Notes: generated by a model not told the origin, from the sequence alone. Shown: positions 12,556 to 25,562, counted from the first letter of the stretch. The stretch: 64,000 bases of DNA from Colletotrichum lupini (GCF_023278565.1 NC_064676.1:1364001-1428000), one strand, 5' to 3'. Program-made: numbers and translations.

Positions 12556-13315
12556 CTAATAGTGCGGCGTGTGTTCATCGAAGCGGTTGTCGGCGAGACC
12601 AGGGAGGATCTGCGGCTGCTGTCCAGCGATGATGCAGTTGTTGACGGCCTCCAAGGCACGATCATTCTGGTGAGCCTCTGGCTCCTGAATGTTGCTGGGG
12701 TGCCAAGGGGCCATTGGGGCCAAAGGTGCATGCTTCTGGTGCTCGAAGTCATCCAGCGCGAGAGCTGGATGGTACGCGTGGAGATCGTCAAAGGGCAGGA
12801 CTGCATGGCGAGGCGGAGGGTGCGAAAAAATGAGAAGATGAGGCTCCCGAGGAATGTTCAAAATTACATTCGTGTGCTCTTCAGGATGTCCAACGGGTCC
12901 CTCGTCGTTCTTCTCATCGGTCATCGCTGCCGCCATGAAGTCTTCGTCTTCTCTTTTCATCTTTCTCGAGATGTTGCCGTCCCAGATTTTGCGATCGACA
13001 TTGGCGCCAGCGGGCATCATGGGAGGAGGTCGCATTTCGGCCAGAGAAGGGAAATTCGCGTAGCCTTCCGACTGAGGCTTTGGCTCATCAACCGTGGGTC
13101 TGTTTGCCGCCTGAACAGCGGTGGTAGAGTCATATTCGGGTTTCTCGGCGGCCACCAGATCGCCAAAGTTGGCCAGAGTAAGGTCCTTCGCGACCCAGTA
13201 CTTGCCATTGATGAAGATATAGGGCTTGGGTGTTTCTCGACTGTCAGATTATGGAAAACTTAGTTGTAGACATTGGATCTGATACGTACACGCCAGGCTT
13301 CAGACCTTCTGTCAT
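12556..13315 (-). CDS. Unrecognised 236-aa protein
   Basis: Reading leftward, exon 1 runs 13,315-13,290 (ATG plus eight codons). A 49-nt intron (13,289-13,241, GTACGT donor, CAG acceptor) follows, then exon 2 from 13,240 to the stop at 12,556. The splice phase is exact and produces a smooth N-terminus (MTEGLKPGVRETPKPYIFIN). The protein is hydrophilic and rich in Pro, His, Asp and Asn, with no signal peptide, membrane helix or recognised motif. Its middle is acidic (EDEDFMAAAMTDEKNDEG) and its C-terminal half is His/Pro-rich. It is convergent with the CFEM gene. I cannot assign a function; the orderly composition and precise intron suggest a real gene. Confidence 0.7.
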
Positions 13316-15265
13316 TTTGCTCTGATGGGAGCCTTTGCTGGCAAAGCGAAGTATTCTCAAGCTGGTGGTTGCCTTTGAGGTGTTTGAAGAAGAGGAAGAA
13401 AGCTTTGATGGTTTGTTTTGCTTTTGAAAGAAGGTCAGTGACGGTATCACAAGAAATTTGTGTGAATTCATGGACGCAGGGCCTTTGCCAAAGCCGTGAT
13501 AGGCAGTTTTTATGGTCTACATGATTATGGCTGACCCCATGTGAGGCCACAGAATGCTGATGTCTCGGGTTCAGTCGAGGTGTTATTTGAAGCGCTAAAT
13601 TTCTCTTCTGTATCTCTAGCCAGTTGGTTCTTATATGTACGAGATTGGTTAAGTATCTACCAGATAAGAGTTCAGTATCATGCAAAACACCAACATATTT
13701 ACCCGGTGTTGACAAATAGAGCACTTGATACATATTGTCATGTTTTAGTTTAGTGAGAACTTTAAGCAATAAGAGCAAGTTTTCGTCATTCTAAGGTAAA
13801 TGTACGAGTTCATCATATACAATACACAGCATCTAGGAAGCCTGTCCAATTTCCCTGGATCAGGAGCTGAAAGTGTGTCAGCAAGTTGCAACATCTGACT
13901 CCCACGAGCCTACTTCATGTTGGAGAGTTTGACGAACAGTTTTTGTCACATACTATCATTTTCAGTTCTCACAGTGCTTGATTCCTTGATGTATTGCTCC
14001 CTTAACCAATCTACTCGATCCTAAGCCGATGAGAATATACATTGATATTTCCTCATCGGTTATCGGATCTTCTCATAAGGAAAGTATTTCCTTATTGTCG
14101 TATATTCGATCACGTACATCATCCAAGACTGGAAAATTGGACCCGACTGAAATTTCATCAAGGAGGCTTATCATAGCTAAGGTGGTTTGCATCGAGGCCT
14201 CGGTACTTTTAGTGCAGTAGGCAAACATCCTTCCCATGTGCCATATGAACCCTATCATCGTTTACAAAGAGAATGATTCAATGCATGATCATATTCATGA
14301 ATGCCAAGACTCGGACTCCTTGCTCTATTCTCAATGCACATTGGAAGACTTCAGGGTATGTACATCCAGGCCAAGAGAAAGAGGCGGGTGACATTTTCCA
14401 AAGTGAAGCCACAGGCAAGCGAGGTAACGTGACCGAAGCCAAGGAAGGGATGGAAGGCAGATACGTAAGTAGGCAGGCACGGCAGGCACCTCACCTTAAG
14501 TGAGGTGGTCTTGCCCTTTAAGAAATTCTTTTCGTATGTACTTATGCACAAATCCAGCAGTGTGAACAAAGCGAAACATCATTTGTACGACGCGTCATCG
14601 TTTTGATGCAATAATCAATTACACAGTACTGTTCTACTCGTCTTCTGCATCTTCCACTTGCTCTTCACATCCCACCCCCTTTCAGCCAAGCTTTACCACT
14701 CTTGCTCGGGTGCCGTCCAACATGCCAAAAGACCAGCCCAGGTCGCCAATGACACACAGTGGCCTCCAATCATTTACCGCGTACAGGGGTCGGAGCTTGG
14801 GGTAAAGGGGGCCTGGGCAGCGCCGATTACAGCGGTACCCCGCAGCATCGACACCTCGCCGCGCTCGGTTGAGCTCCTCCTCCTCCTCACCTCACATCAT
14901 TGATAGCTCCATGTCCTGAGGTCCTCGACCCATGGTATGCGGAGATGCGTCGGCATTCACTCGGAGGCAGGCTTTCTATGGTCGACCACACTACCGAACC
15001 TCAGTATGGCCTCCGATAGCAGTGTAACTCGTCGAGGCAGCTTGCCAGGGGTTCGAAACCGTATGGCCATTGGTCAATCAGGAACTCCTCCGAGCTTCGA
15101 GCTCCGAAATCTTCCCAGCTCAGGACCGAGGATCTTCGCGTCTTGGCTACAAAGTGTGGAATATAAAAGCCAGCGCGGCCAATTTACCTTTCTCATTATG
15201 AAAGACAGATCACCTGCAGCTCCTTCTTCCTGACGTCCTCTTCTTACACGCTTCCCACCACCATC
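13316..15265. other. Intergenic region between divergent genes
   Basis: About 1.9 kb separates two divergently transcribed genes. No frame has domain content. The right end carries the TATA-like promoter of the oxalate decarboxylase gene. Confidence 0.5.
15162..15168 (+). promoter_or_regulatory. TATA box of the oxalate decarboxylase gene
   Basis: TATAAAA stands about 100 bp upstream of the ATG at 15,266, followed by a CT-rich leader. A good TATA box is compatible with a regulated gene. Confidence 0.55.
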
Positions 15266-16831
15266 ATGCATCTCCCGCTGCTCCTGTCAGGAGCTGTCTT
15301 GAGCTTCATCGCTCCGACCCTCGCCGTGCCTGTCCAGGACAGTCCTCGCCAGCGCCTCCTCGACGGCAAGGGTCTTCCTACAAAGTACCGCAGTGGTTCG
15401 CCTCCCTACACTCCTGGCCACAAGGACAAGTACGACAGTCCCATTGACTCCATCGGCGACGAGCTCGATCCCTTGCCATATCGCAATGGCCTCGGAGCCT
15501 CCGTTCTCGGTCCTTGGAACGAGGCTCGATCCAGACAGAACCCGGATCTCGTTCGACCTCCAGGCACTGATCACGGCAATCTTGCCAACATGCGTTGGAG
15601 TTTTGCTGATTCTCACATTCGCATCGAGGTCCGTTTGTCCGCATAGGTTCCGCTGTAGCTTAATGGTACTAATTAGTTCTATTTGTAGGAGGGTGGTTGG
15701 ACTAGACAAACCACGATTCGCGAGCTTCCTACTAGTATCGAGCTGGCCGGTGTTAACATGCGCCTAGACGAGGGGGTCGTTCGCGAACTCCACTGGCACA
15801 AGGAAGCTGAATGGGCATACGTCCTTGATGGCAGCTGCCGTATCACCGCCATTGACTACGAGGGAGGCAACTTTATCGATGACGTCCAAAAAGGCGATCT
15901 CTGGTTTGTTTGAAATTGTTTTCTGCTTCTTTTCCTCATGCTAAATAGTTGTGGGCAGGTACTTCCCCTCCGGTGTTCCTCACTCCCTTCAAGGGCTCGG
16001 CGGGAACGGAACCGAGTTTCTCTTAATCTTCGACGACGGACACTTTTCTGAGGAGTCTACTTTCATCCTTACGGACTGGCTTGGTATGGTGCCACCGAGA
16101 GACACGAAGACTTCAAATTGACTGACAATACAACAGCACACACCCCCAAGTCTGTCATCTCAAAGAACTTCAAGCTGGCTCCCGAGGTCTTTGCAAACAT
16201 CCCCGAGGGAGAGAAGTACATCTTCCAAGGAACGACACCCGGCTCCATCAGCCACGAGGCCCCTGACGGAAAAGGCGTCAAGAAATCAAAGCACCAGTTC
16301 ACGCACAAGATGCTCGCGCAGGAACCCAAGAAGACCTCTGGCGGCGAAGTCAGAGTAACCGACTCCAAGAACTTTCCCATCTCAAAGACCATTGCTGCTG
16401 CCCACGCCATCATCGAGCCCGGCGCCCTTCGTGAGATGCACTGGCACCCCAACGCCGACGAGTGGTCCTTCTTCATCAAGGGTCGCGCCAGAGTCACGAT
16501 TTTCGCCTCAGAAGGAAACGCCAGGACATTCGACTACGTGCCAGGCGACGTTGGCATCGTCCCGAAGAACATGGGTCACTTTGTGGAGAACATTGGCGAC
16601 GAACCCCTCGAGATGCTCGAAATCTTCCGCGCCGACGAATTCAGAGACTTCTCCCTGTTCCAGTGGATGGGCGAGACGCCCAAGAAGCTGGTCGTCGACC
16701 ACCTCTTCGCCAACGACCCCGATGCTGGAGAGAAATTCTGGGACAAGGTCAAGAGCGCCGAGAAGGATGAGATCACCAAGGACACTAGCGTCGATGCCGA
16801 GGATGTTCAGACCGAGACGGAGGAACTCTGA
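15266..16831 (+). CDS. Secreted oxalate decarboxylase (bicupin)
   Basis: Four exons (15,266-15,628; 15,689-15,903; 15,959-16,083; 16,137-16,831) give 465 aa; all three introns are GT-AG and keep the family's sequence intact across each junction. Residues 1 to about 20 are a signal peptide, so the product is probably secreted or wall-associated. The first cupin has the Mn-binding set His156, His158, Glu162 and His201; the second has His336, His338, Glu343 and His382. The flexible lid reads SEEST (223-227), keeping the glutamate that in characterised oxalate decarboxylases acts as proton donor. This argues for decarboxylation of oxalate to formate and CO2 rather than oxidation. Size and two-cupin layout are typical of fungal enzymes. 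In fungi it limits oxalate toxicity and pH drop. The TATA box at 15,162 lies just upstream. Confidence 0.94.
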
Positions 16832-17310
16832 TGGTCATACAACAACACGCAACGGAAACATCATGCATGGAAACATTGGAAACGGGAACGAGGTGGCTGA
16901 GTCCTTTGCCCTCGGTCATCGTCTGTGCTCTGGCGGCATTTTGTTTCGTTGGGCGATGAAACATCTACAGCCAGGGGACAAAAACATCATCTCATTTGTC
17001 GACAGAAATTGTTGATCAGTCAATAATACCATTTCATTATTCTTGGCAGCAAAGTCTATGATGTCTAGAAACAAAACCAATCTCGCCCCTTCGCTCTTTG
17101 GCTTTCTGACGCTGTTCCCACCTTTGATACTATGTCTCCCACTGCCATCAGACAAAAGCCTTTTTATTTTTTATTTTATTTTTTTGCTCAGAGTCTATGA
17201 AGTCAAGGTAACCTACTCAAAGTTCACAGACAGAACTGGGAAAGGGTATCCATGCCAGCCACTCCAGGAAGCTCTCGTCCAAACATAATCGGATTACTCA
17301 GTTCCCGCTG
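16832..17310. other. Intergenic, 3' of the oxalate decarboxylase gene
   Basis: Probable 3' UTR plus spacer; a T-rich run at 17,160-17,182 is the only notable feature. Confidence 0.45.
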
Positions 17311-17316
17311 CCAAGT

Positions 17317-17747
17317 CCAGCGCTTATACCCATACAAACAAATCAAATATGAACCTCATATTTGATTGTTTGGCTGATTTCTCGCGCTATATTTGATTGT
17401 TTGACTTATTTGATGTATATTTGATTGATTTGCTAGAATCTTCTATAGCCCGTTTAGAGGTGTAAATGGTGCAGTGGATTCTGCGCCGGAGGTGCCGAAA
17501 TCTTTACGGCGGGCCCACTTTAATACCGGAGGTCCGGTGTTCGAATCCGGGTCCGGGCGGCCCCTTTTTTACCGTATTTTCTCGGTATATTATTGGTATA
17601 TTCGGGCCCACCCTTAGATTCTAGATTTGATCAAATATACTAAATATATGGGCTAGAATATTTGATTGTTTGACTTACTGAAATTCCTATATTTGACTGT
17701 TTGTTTGACTTATTTGTTTGATTGATTTGAATGGGTATAAGCGCTGG
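17317..17747. mobile_element. 431-bp TIR element with tRNA-like core (MITE-like)
   Basis: A perfect 17-bp inverted repeat (CCAGCGCTTATACCCAT at 17,317-17,333; its complement at 17,731-17,747) bounds the element. It is flanked by a 6-bp direct repeat CCAAGT (17,311-17,316 and 17,748-17,753) that looks like a target-site duplication. Both inner arms are built from repeats of ATATTTGATTGTTTGACTTA. The GC-rich core holds a tRNA A-box-like TGGTGCAGTGG (17,467-17,477), a B-box-like GTTCGAATCC (17,539-17,548) and a T-run at 17,565-17,570. There is no protein frame, so it would be non-autonomous. Confidence 0.75.
17460..17570 (+). other. tRNA-like Pol III module inside the TIR element
   Basis: The A and B boxes are 72 nt apart, wider than in a simple tRNA, and a six-T terminator follows. 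A 7-bp D-arm-like hairpin forms around the A box. However, the seven bases before the A box cannot pair with those after the T arm, and the T stem is imperfect. It is therefore not a functional tRNA gene but a tRNA-derived relic or SINE-like head. Confidence 0.45.
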
Positions 17748-17753
17748 CCAAGT

Positions 17754-18961
17754 CCAGGCCCTTGTATCACCATCAAGTCAGCCGCGCATAGATCGCCTCC
17801 TTTGCTTCTCAAACTAGAATTAGAGCCCCCGTATGCCACGACTATTGCTCTCTTTCACCATCCTCTTCCATCACCGACACATCATTTACATAACTACCTC
17901 TTTCTCTTACCGACAGGTCTCCGAAAGACGTCCGTAGCTACGGACCCAGTCTAACCAGATATCGTTGCCTCAAATAGATCTAATGGAAAGAGGGGTGGGT
18001 GCCATGTTAGTTGATTGTAGCTTTCATCCCTCGGTGTGGAAGGAATATGACTGCAATAGGTTGTAGCAGCCAGGTTCGCGACGCCCATCCGTGACCCGCG
18101 GCCAGGCTCTCGTTGCATGCGAGGAGAAAGAACCCCCCTCTGGACACGCCCCCTTGGGCCCTCGTGCCCGATTTAGGCTTATCGCAGGGTGGGAGCCGGC
18201 GGTAAGAAACGCAGAAAATAAGAAGAGAATAACGGGAAAGGAGATCCTAGGGCCCAAGGGGGGATCCAGGCCGGGGGCCTTGAGGCTAGGGGTGCGTAGA
18301 GCCGTAAGATGGATCAAGAAGGTGGTGACCGGTGGCCGAAGCGTCGAGAGCGACGAGCAGAAAAGAATCGCAATCCTCATGGAATGAACCCCGCACGGCG
18401 ACAACACCATCAATCCGGGCCAATAGTTCCGTTTCAGCAACGAGTCGAAGGCAGGCATTCCCAGGTGCTGAGGCGGTAGTAGGTAGTGGTTGCGGTGCAG
18501 GAGGAGAAAGCTGACAAGGCCGTTTCCGCTACCTGCATCGTCCAATATTTTGATCCTTCACTCTTTTCGGTCCATTTCCCGGTGCGGGCAGCAGGCCTGT
18601 AGGGTTAGGAACTTCTGTATGGGTGTGAACGTTGCGGTTGACGACACCCATTCCTATTCTTGGAAAAGTTGGAGACGGACAGAGAGAGGAGACTGGAGAG
18701 CAAGAATAGAAGATGGCAAAGAGGGGTAAATGCGAGCACCAAGGGGCAATGAGAGATGAGGGGGGATAGGGACTGGGCACATCACCGACTGACTAACTGA
18801 CTGACTTGACTGACTAGGTAACTAGAGTTAGAGGCAGGGCGCGAAAGCGACAATCCCCCTAGTGTTGTCGATGGAAAGCTATTCCCATCCCAACGGCAAC
18901 GTGAGCTGATTCGTCGGAATTGCAGCAAGAAAGGCGGCACTAGCACATACGCAAACATACC
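17754..18961. other. Intergenic region, no supported gene
   Basis: Normal composition up to the edge of the retrotransposon. A minus-strand frame of 173 codons (18,024-18,545) has no domains or hydrophobic pattern consistent with a real protein. A GACT-type simple repeat lies at 18,786-18,815. Confidence 0.45.
18786..18815 (+). repeat. GACT-type simple repeat
   Basis: Imperfect run of GACT/AACT units just outside the left retrotransposon. Confidence 0.6.
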
Positions 18962-18966
18962 GTAGT

Positions 18967-19168
18967 TATTAGTATCCCTATTATAGGGTAGTTAGTTCGA
19001 ACCGTAGTTAACGAAGAGATTAATTAAACTATATAAATATCTGCGTAAGTATAAAAAGGAGGTTCTAACTATAAGTTAGGCTAGCTACGATAATCGTAAA
19101 TAAGGCCCCCAATTAGCCCCTGCGCAGTCGGTTATATACCGCAGTCAAATTAGATTTCTAATCCGATA
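18967..19168 (-). repeat. Left LTR of copy 1 (3' LTR)
   Basis: This 202-bp repeat starts TATTAGTATCCC and ends AATCCGATA in plus orientation, where the final TA replaces the CA of the right LTR by a RIP-type transition. Confidence 0.9.
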
Positions 19169-19428
19169 CTAACTTTCTCTTTTTTTTATCGATTTAACTA
19201 CTACGGTTAGAGGTATAATTCGACCTCGGGCCCGTCTACTAGGTCGTCTCCTTTTCCCCCTTTTCTCTATTCTTTTCGTATAACCTATCCCTCTATTCGT
19301 ATAATAACTTTTCCGCTACCTACGAATTACTCTAATCCCTTATTTAGTACTACTTTTGTAAAAGCGTTTACGAGGTTATCTTTACTATTAATCTAACGGA
19401 TCTCGAGTATCTCGCGCCTTTTATACGA

Positions 19429-19647
19429 TTACCTAAGGGCTATAATATTAATTATAAGCCTCTTTTCCTTCGTCGTTCCCAATTTAACAAAGCATTCATA
19501 TAGCGAGTAAGAATCGGTATAAACAACTATTAAAATAAATAAAAGGCTAATTCGATTAGTAATCTTCCTCAGCGTCGTTAAAATCGTATAAAAGAGGTTA
19601 ACGCCGTTAACTATACTATAAACCTCTAATACTAGCACACTTCTCAT
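19429..19647 (-). pseudogene. RNase H relic of copia copy 1
   Basis: A 72-codon open stretch reads YTDSYSLYECFVKLGTTKEK and related sequence. This matches the copia RNase H core in which the Asp of TDS is catalytic, with RIP-type substitutions. The flanking frame is interrupted. Confidence 0.75.
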
Positions 19648-22600
19648 TACCCGCTTACTTTTAATTAACGAGTAATAAATTATATTACTATATATAATAA
19701 ATTCGCTCTTACTTATACTCTCGTTAACTAAGATAATAATATACCCTAATTACGAAATAAGGTCGTTATTATTCGTAAATAACCTATCGATAAAGACGTA
19801 AAGCTTACTAATTATAAGGTCGATCGAGTAATAAATAAGACCTTAATCGAGATTTATTTACTACTACTTAAGCCGCTTATTAAGTACCTCGACGTCTCGT
19901 TTAGTTAGATCTATAGCCTACGCTACCCTAGCATAGTCAAAAGTTACCTCGGGCTAATAAATACTTATAATATATACCCCTCGCACAAGCTCAGCCTTAT
20001 ATTGCTTCTTAATATTAGTTACGTTTGGGTTAACGAGGTTAATCTTCTTACCTTACCCCTTTTATTAGAAAATAACGGTTTCCCCTTTAATTATAAAAAT
20101 CCCGCCGTTAAATACTAGGGGGGTATTTATTATAAAGACCTCTTTTAGCTTCGCTACGAAGCCCGCTTTCTAAAGCTCCTTATCCTCCTTCTTTATAAAG
20201 TTAATATTAAATAGGCCCAATATATCGTCGGTCTATATTCTAACAATCCTAAATTAGTTACCTTCGTACTCCGCGATTAATAAGCACGGGTCGTACGTAG
20301 AGGTAACTATTAATAGTTAATTAATATAAAAATCGTAATAAGTAGCCCACTAATAGGTACCCGATTCTACGAGCCTATACAGTAGCTTAAGCACTTTAAT
20401 AATCGTACCTTCTAAGTACTTACTAACTATTTCCTTTGGTAAATAGGCCAGGATTTTCCTTATAAGCCCTGTGGCTAATTAGGTATATACCTAGGTAATA
20501 TTACGGCTCTAAATCTCGTATCCCTTCTTCCACAGTAATACCATTAGTACCATTATTAATCGTTAGCTATAGCGCTATATAGTAAGTAATTATATAAGCA
20601 GCGTTACCTTTTTAACATCGCCGTACCCCTAAATTACGTATTTAAACTTCTCGTACGGTTAGGGTATTCCTTTTCCTTTAATTTCACGAACCATTTGCAA
20701 TTTAAATATATAGAGGTTTATATACTTTTCTAAATTGTAAAAGATAAATTAATAGACCCCTCGATCGCGCAGAGTATTTACTTTAATAAGATCTAATCCC
20801 TTATACGGCTTTCTAATAGTTATAATTACGCCTTCCTTACGTAGTTTAATTACTAGCTCAAAATCGGCTTTCTCTTTTACTATATAAAAAGTATTAATTA
20901 CCTCGTCGCTAGTAATAAATTACCGCGTTAGTACTTACCATCGTAATCTCCCGCGACATATTAATACCCTTTTAACAATTTCCTCTTCCTCGTTATTTAT
21001 TAATACTACTACGACGATTTTGTTAAGGATAATTTCCTATACCTCTACCGCGGGTTATATAGCTTCCCCTAGCTCTTCTTTTTCTTATAGGCTAGAAATC
21101 ACCTCGATAGGATCTATATAATATAGTCTAACTACCGTAATTAATACCTCGAGTAACTAGTTGCGATCTCTCGTAACTACGCAAGAACGCTCGTTAACAG
21201 AAATTAATTTATATAGCCCAGCCTATTATTAAGTAATTTCGCACTATACTCGTATATCCGAATTTAGGGGCATATTTAAATTAACCCCTATATCGGGCCT
21301 ATTACGCGTAGTAATTACCTTATTAACTTACCTTTTTACGCTTACCTCGCGCAGTACCCGCATTACTTTTTTAACTACTTAAGCTTGCTAACTTACGTCT
21401 AGTAATAGTAGCAAGGCTAAGGTCGTTCTTAAATATACTCTAAATACTAAAAGCGTCGGTATAAGCCCGTTAGGCCCCATAGTATTGTTATAGTATTTAA
21501 GTACTATTTAGAGGTATTCGTCGTTATCAGAATCGGGATTTTCCTCTTTAATAATTTTAAACGCTCTTTTTAACTACTAATACGCCCTTTCTACCTTTCT
21601 AATACTATAATACGCTTTAACGGGCACGACTTTTAACTATATACTATAAGCCGTCGCATTTTCCTTAAATTTTACTAACTTAAAACTAGTACTAGCGTCG
21701 GTTCTAATACCGTCTAGCGGTCCCTAGTATATATCGATTTAGCTTTTTCGTAAAGCTACCTATACTATTTTTATTTATAAATCCCGTAAGAATTGCCTTA
21801 CTTAGAATAATATAGCCTCGTCGATTATATATAGGACCGGTCGACTGTTTAAATAGAAAATATTAACGACGATCTCCTAATTAAAGTTAAGCTTATTACG
21901 CAATTTAAATTTAAATTTACGTAAGCTCTGCGCATTTATTTAGTATTAGTAATATACTTTTGTTAACTACTCTAGCGCCCCTAATTCGATATTATTATTA
22001 CTTAAATACTTTAGGAGGTTATATAGCCTCGTAACCGACGGGTAGCCAAATCTCTAGTATAGTCGTCTAAGCTTACTTTCCGTTAAGTAATTAATTAACT
22101 TCGTATCGTTAATAAGCCTTATAAACGCGTACCCCTATCGGCGTTCGACTATTTCGAAGTACTTATAGCTAGAGATTCTATTCCTTATATTATTAAATAT
22201 AATACCTAGTCGATCTATATCTTTTAGATATAGGAGAAATAGGGTATTAACGGGTAGGATATAAAAAGTCATCGTTCCGAAGTACGTCTCTACTTCTACC
22301 GTACCTAGGGCAACGATTTCCTTGCCTAGGCCGAAGCTAATCCTCGCAATACCCGCTATTAACGTATTAAGTATTATTAGCGCGATTTTCTATAGCGCCT
22401 AGAATTACCCTTTTCCTCTTATTAACTATTACGATACCCTAGTATCTAAGATAATCCTATAGAAATTATCTAGGCCGTACCTTTTGTTCGTATAGAATAC
22501 CTATACGAGCTTAGTATTTAAGTAATCTAAGTAGTATAAAAAGGACCCCTCTAGCTACCCCTAAAATTACTTAGCACCCTATCTCTTTTTTTTAGATATT

Positions 22601-25511
22601 AAGAAAGTAGAATTCTGCGCTATTAAATTCGTCCTTTCGCCCACCTCCGTATCCGTTGTCTAAAAGACCTTCCCTTACTATCCGTAAATAAAAGCCTACT
22701 TATTAAGGGCTTCTACTACCTTTTATTCGTTTAGCCTCGTATATCCTCCCGAGGCTAACGGGGCGAAAAAAGAGTAGTTAATATCGTTAACTTCGTTATA
22801 ATCTAATTCGTTAGTATAGGGGGTAAGATCTTCCTTATCTTCCGAATCTCCTATAGGGTGCGGGTACTTTAGGCTACTAAATTAGCTACTTTTGCTAAGT
22901 TCCGTACCCCCGGATCTACCCTTATATATAACGAGGAATTAGTTAAATCGATAAGGGCTAGTTTTGCTATTTACTACCCTCGATTTTCTATATTATTCGT
23001 ACGATTTAGTACGCTCTTCCTTAGAATAATTACTTAACTAATATCCATCCTTTTTATAAATAAAATACTACTTCTTCTGTTACCCTACTCGTAAGTTAAA
23101 TCTCTACCTATTTAACGAATCTAAGATTCCCTACTAGCGATTGCTATACTTAGCTTTCTTTCCTTTCTTATTATACGTTTAGTCGACCTAATACTATTAA
23201 TAAGGGCCGTTATACGCTTAGAAGTAGGTTTAGTATAGCATTCTCGCTTTAATATTAAAACTAGATCTTAGCCTCGAGCAGAGCGTTTCGTAATCTTCGG
23301 GTACTTAATATAGAGTTATTTTTGCCTCTAGAACGCGCTAGACTATAATATAAAAATATCTAACTTTCCGCTCGTTAGTCCCCTTATTTAGCTAGGTTTT
23401 TACTAGCTTATTAATTTGATTAATAAGCTCTTCGAGGATTTTTATTCGCAATTTGCCCTCTATTATCCTAGCTATAGATACGAAAGAAATCGCTCGTAGC
23501 TTAGATAAGAGCTCTAGGTTCCTATTATAAGTCTCGAAACGGCTTCGGATTACGTTAATTATATTAAGAAAGTCGTTTCGATCGAGATTACGTACCGCTT
23601 CGTAATAATAATTAGAGGCTTTACTTATAAGTACGACATTAACTACTAAATAGTATTAGTATTCCTTAATTCCGACTTTTTCGTAATAATCGTAAAATAT
23701 CGTTAAGGTTTCTTATAAGACCTTATACTTCCCCCCAGAGTACAATTTCTCTTTTAAGAAGATCTTTTTAAAGTCTATAAACTACTTCGTATTCGCTACT
23801 AGATTTTTAGTATCTATATACGATCCCTACGTCGCTACGTACTATTAGTAACTTCGGGTAATCTACTTCCTTTCTTACTAGCTAATTAGTACCGAATTTC
23901 GCATTAGTAGCGGCAACGAGCTATAAATCGAAATAAGCAGAATTATTAATTATCGTACTTCTAGTACCATATTTTACCTCTATATATCCTTCTACGATAA
24001 TAAATTATTGTTAGTAATTATAAAAAAGAAATCTAAGTCGTTCACCCTTTTTCTAAATTTGTTAAAGCGATTATACGCCCTATCGACTTATACTTAAGTC
24101 CATATTATAAATTCCTCTTCTATAATCGTTACTACTAAGATTTCGTAAGGTTCTCGTAATTATAATTACGCTAGTAGTACCCCTCGCCTATAAAAAAATC
24201 CATTAACCGCTTTCGTAATTCCTAGGCTTACGCTTACGAACTATTCGTCTAGCTAATAGCTAAAGTCGTTTATAATCTCGTAAAATAGGGGTTACCCCTA
24301 TAGCCCCTTTTTCTTATAAACCTTAGTTAAATAAATCAATACCGCGTCAATTTACTCGCTATTAAGCTAATCCGCAATTCTATATATCCACGTCCCCTAA
24401 TAATCCGGGTTAATATTCACCCACTTATAAAAAATAGGGATTCTATCTAAGATCGGGTTTTGCCCTCTCCTTCCTTACCCTAACTTACTAAGGGTCGTGC
24501 CCTAGCTTATGCCCGTATTAGTAATTACTAGCGTGTTTAACCTTAACGGGGATATATTTAATCCGCGCGCTAGCTATAGCAAATCCGTACTTTCGCTACC
24601 TAACGAATTTATTAAGGTCTAGGAAATTCCCACTTCCTCTTACCGTCTCGCTACTATTCTTATTTCTACCCTCTTTAGTAATTACTATTACCTTTCTAAA
24701 TCGCTAGCCATCGTACCTATTAAAATCCTCCTTTTTATTTAATATAAAAGGGTAGGTTTTAGTAGTTCCTTTTTCTAATAGCAGCGGCAGACGTTTATAT
24801 TACCATAGGACGATATAATAATTAGTCTCGGGATCTTTACCAATTACCAATTTCCGCTTTTCTATATACTTCCAGCTTCCTAAGCCTCGTACTCTCCGTA
24901 ATCTCTAAATCCCCTCCTCCCTCGTCAGACCGTCCCCTATACTATATTCCTAAATAATACTCGGGGGGTAGTTAAGGGAGCTACGGGGAGGTCGTCTAGA
25001 TCGCGGGCTTAAGGTCGTACTTATAAAATCCTAGTAATAATAGACTTTTTCTATATACCGTAAATCTCTTAGCTTAATAACTCTTATACGCTTCTTACTA
25101 TACTAACTAAGAATATCTACGTTTAGAGATCCCTTTTCTTAATTGCGCGGTACTCTTTTATATTATACTATTAAGCTCGCCCGTCGCGCTAATTAACTAA
25201 GCGAGTAGTCGCTGCGTAAGTATTTCCTTTTACCGATTTAACTAATTAATTTCTAATCGCGGGCCGGCCGTAGAAAAGTTATTTAATAAAAAGGCTACTT
25301 AAGGTAACGGTAAAAAACTAGTTACTTAAGCGGTTCTATTAATTAATATAGTTTAACGTAATAAACGTCGACCTCTCGTAAGTAGTAAAGGGCTACGATT
25401 ATTTAATTCCGTGCGGTATTTAAGAATCGCCCCCTTTTTCGTCTACTTCTATAAGGTTAATTAGTATAAATCTCTTATCCCGTACGGTATTAAAAAGTCG
25501 TCTCTTCTATA

Positions 25512-25562
25512 TAGCGAGATACCTTACTAATCTGCGTAGCGAAATACCTTACCGATCTACGA
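25512..25562. repeat. Tandem 25-bp duplication in leader of copy 1
   Basis: The unit AGCGAGATACCTTAC plus about ten further bases occurs twice in succession next to the 5' LTR. Copy 2 has a single unit at the matching place. Confidence 0.6.

Noticed and set aside
15040..15075. B-box-like GGTTCGAAACC suggesting a tRNA gene
   Set aside because: No A box at the right distance and no acceptor or T-stem pairing around it.
17460..17570. A functional tRNA gene
   Set aside because: The A and B boxes and T-run are present, but the acceptor ends do not pair, the T stem is imperfect and the anticodon loop is wrong; kept only as a tRNA-like module.
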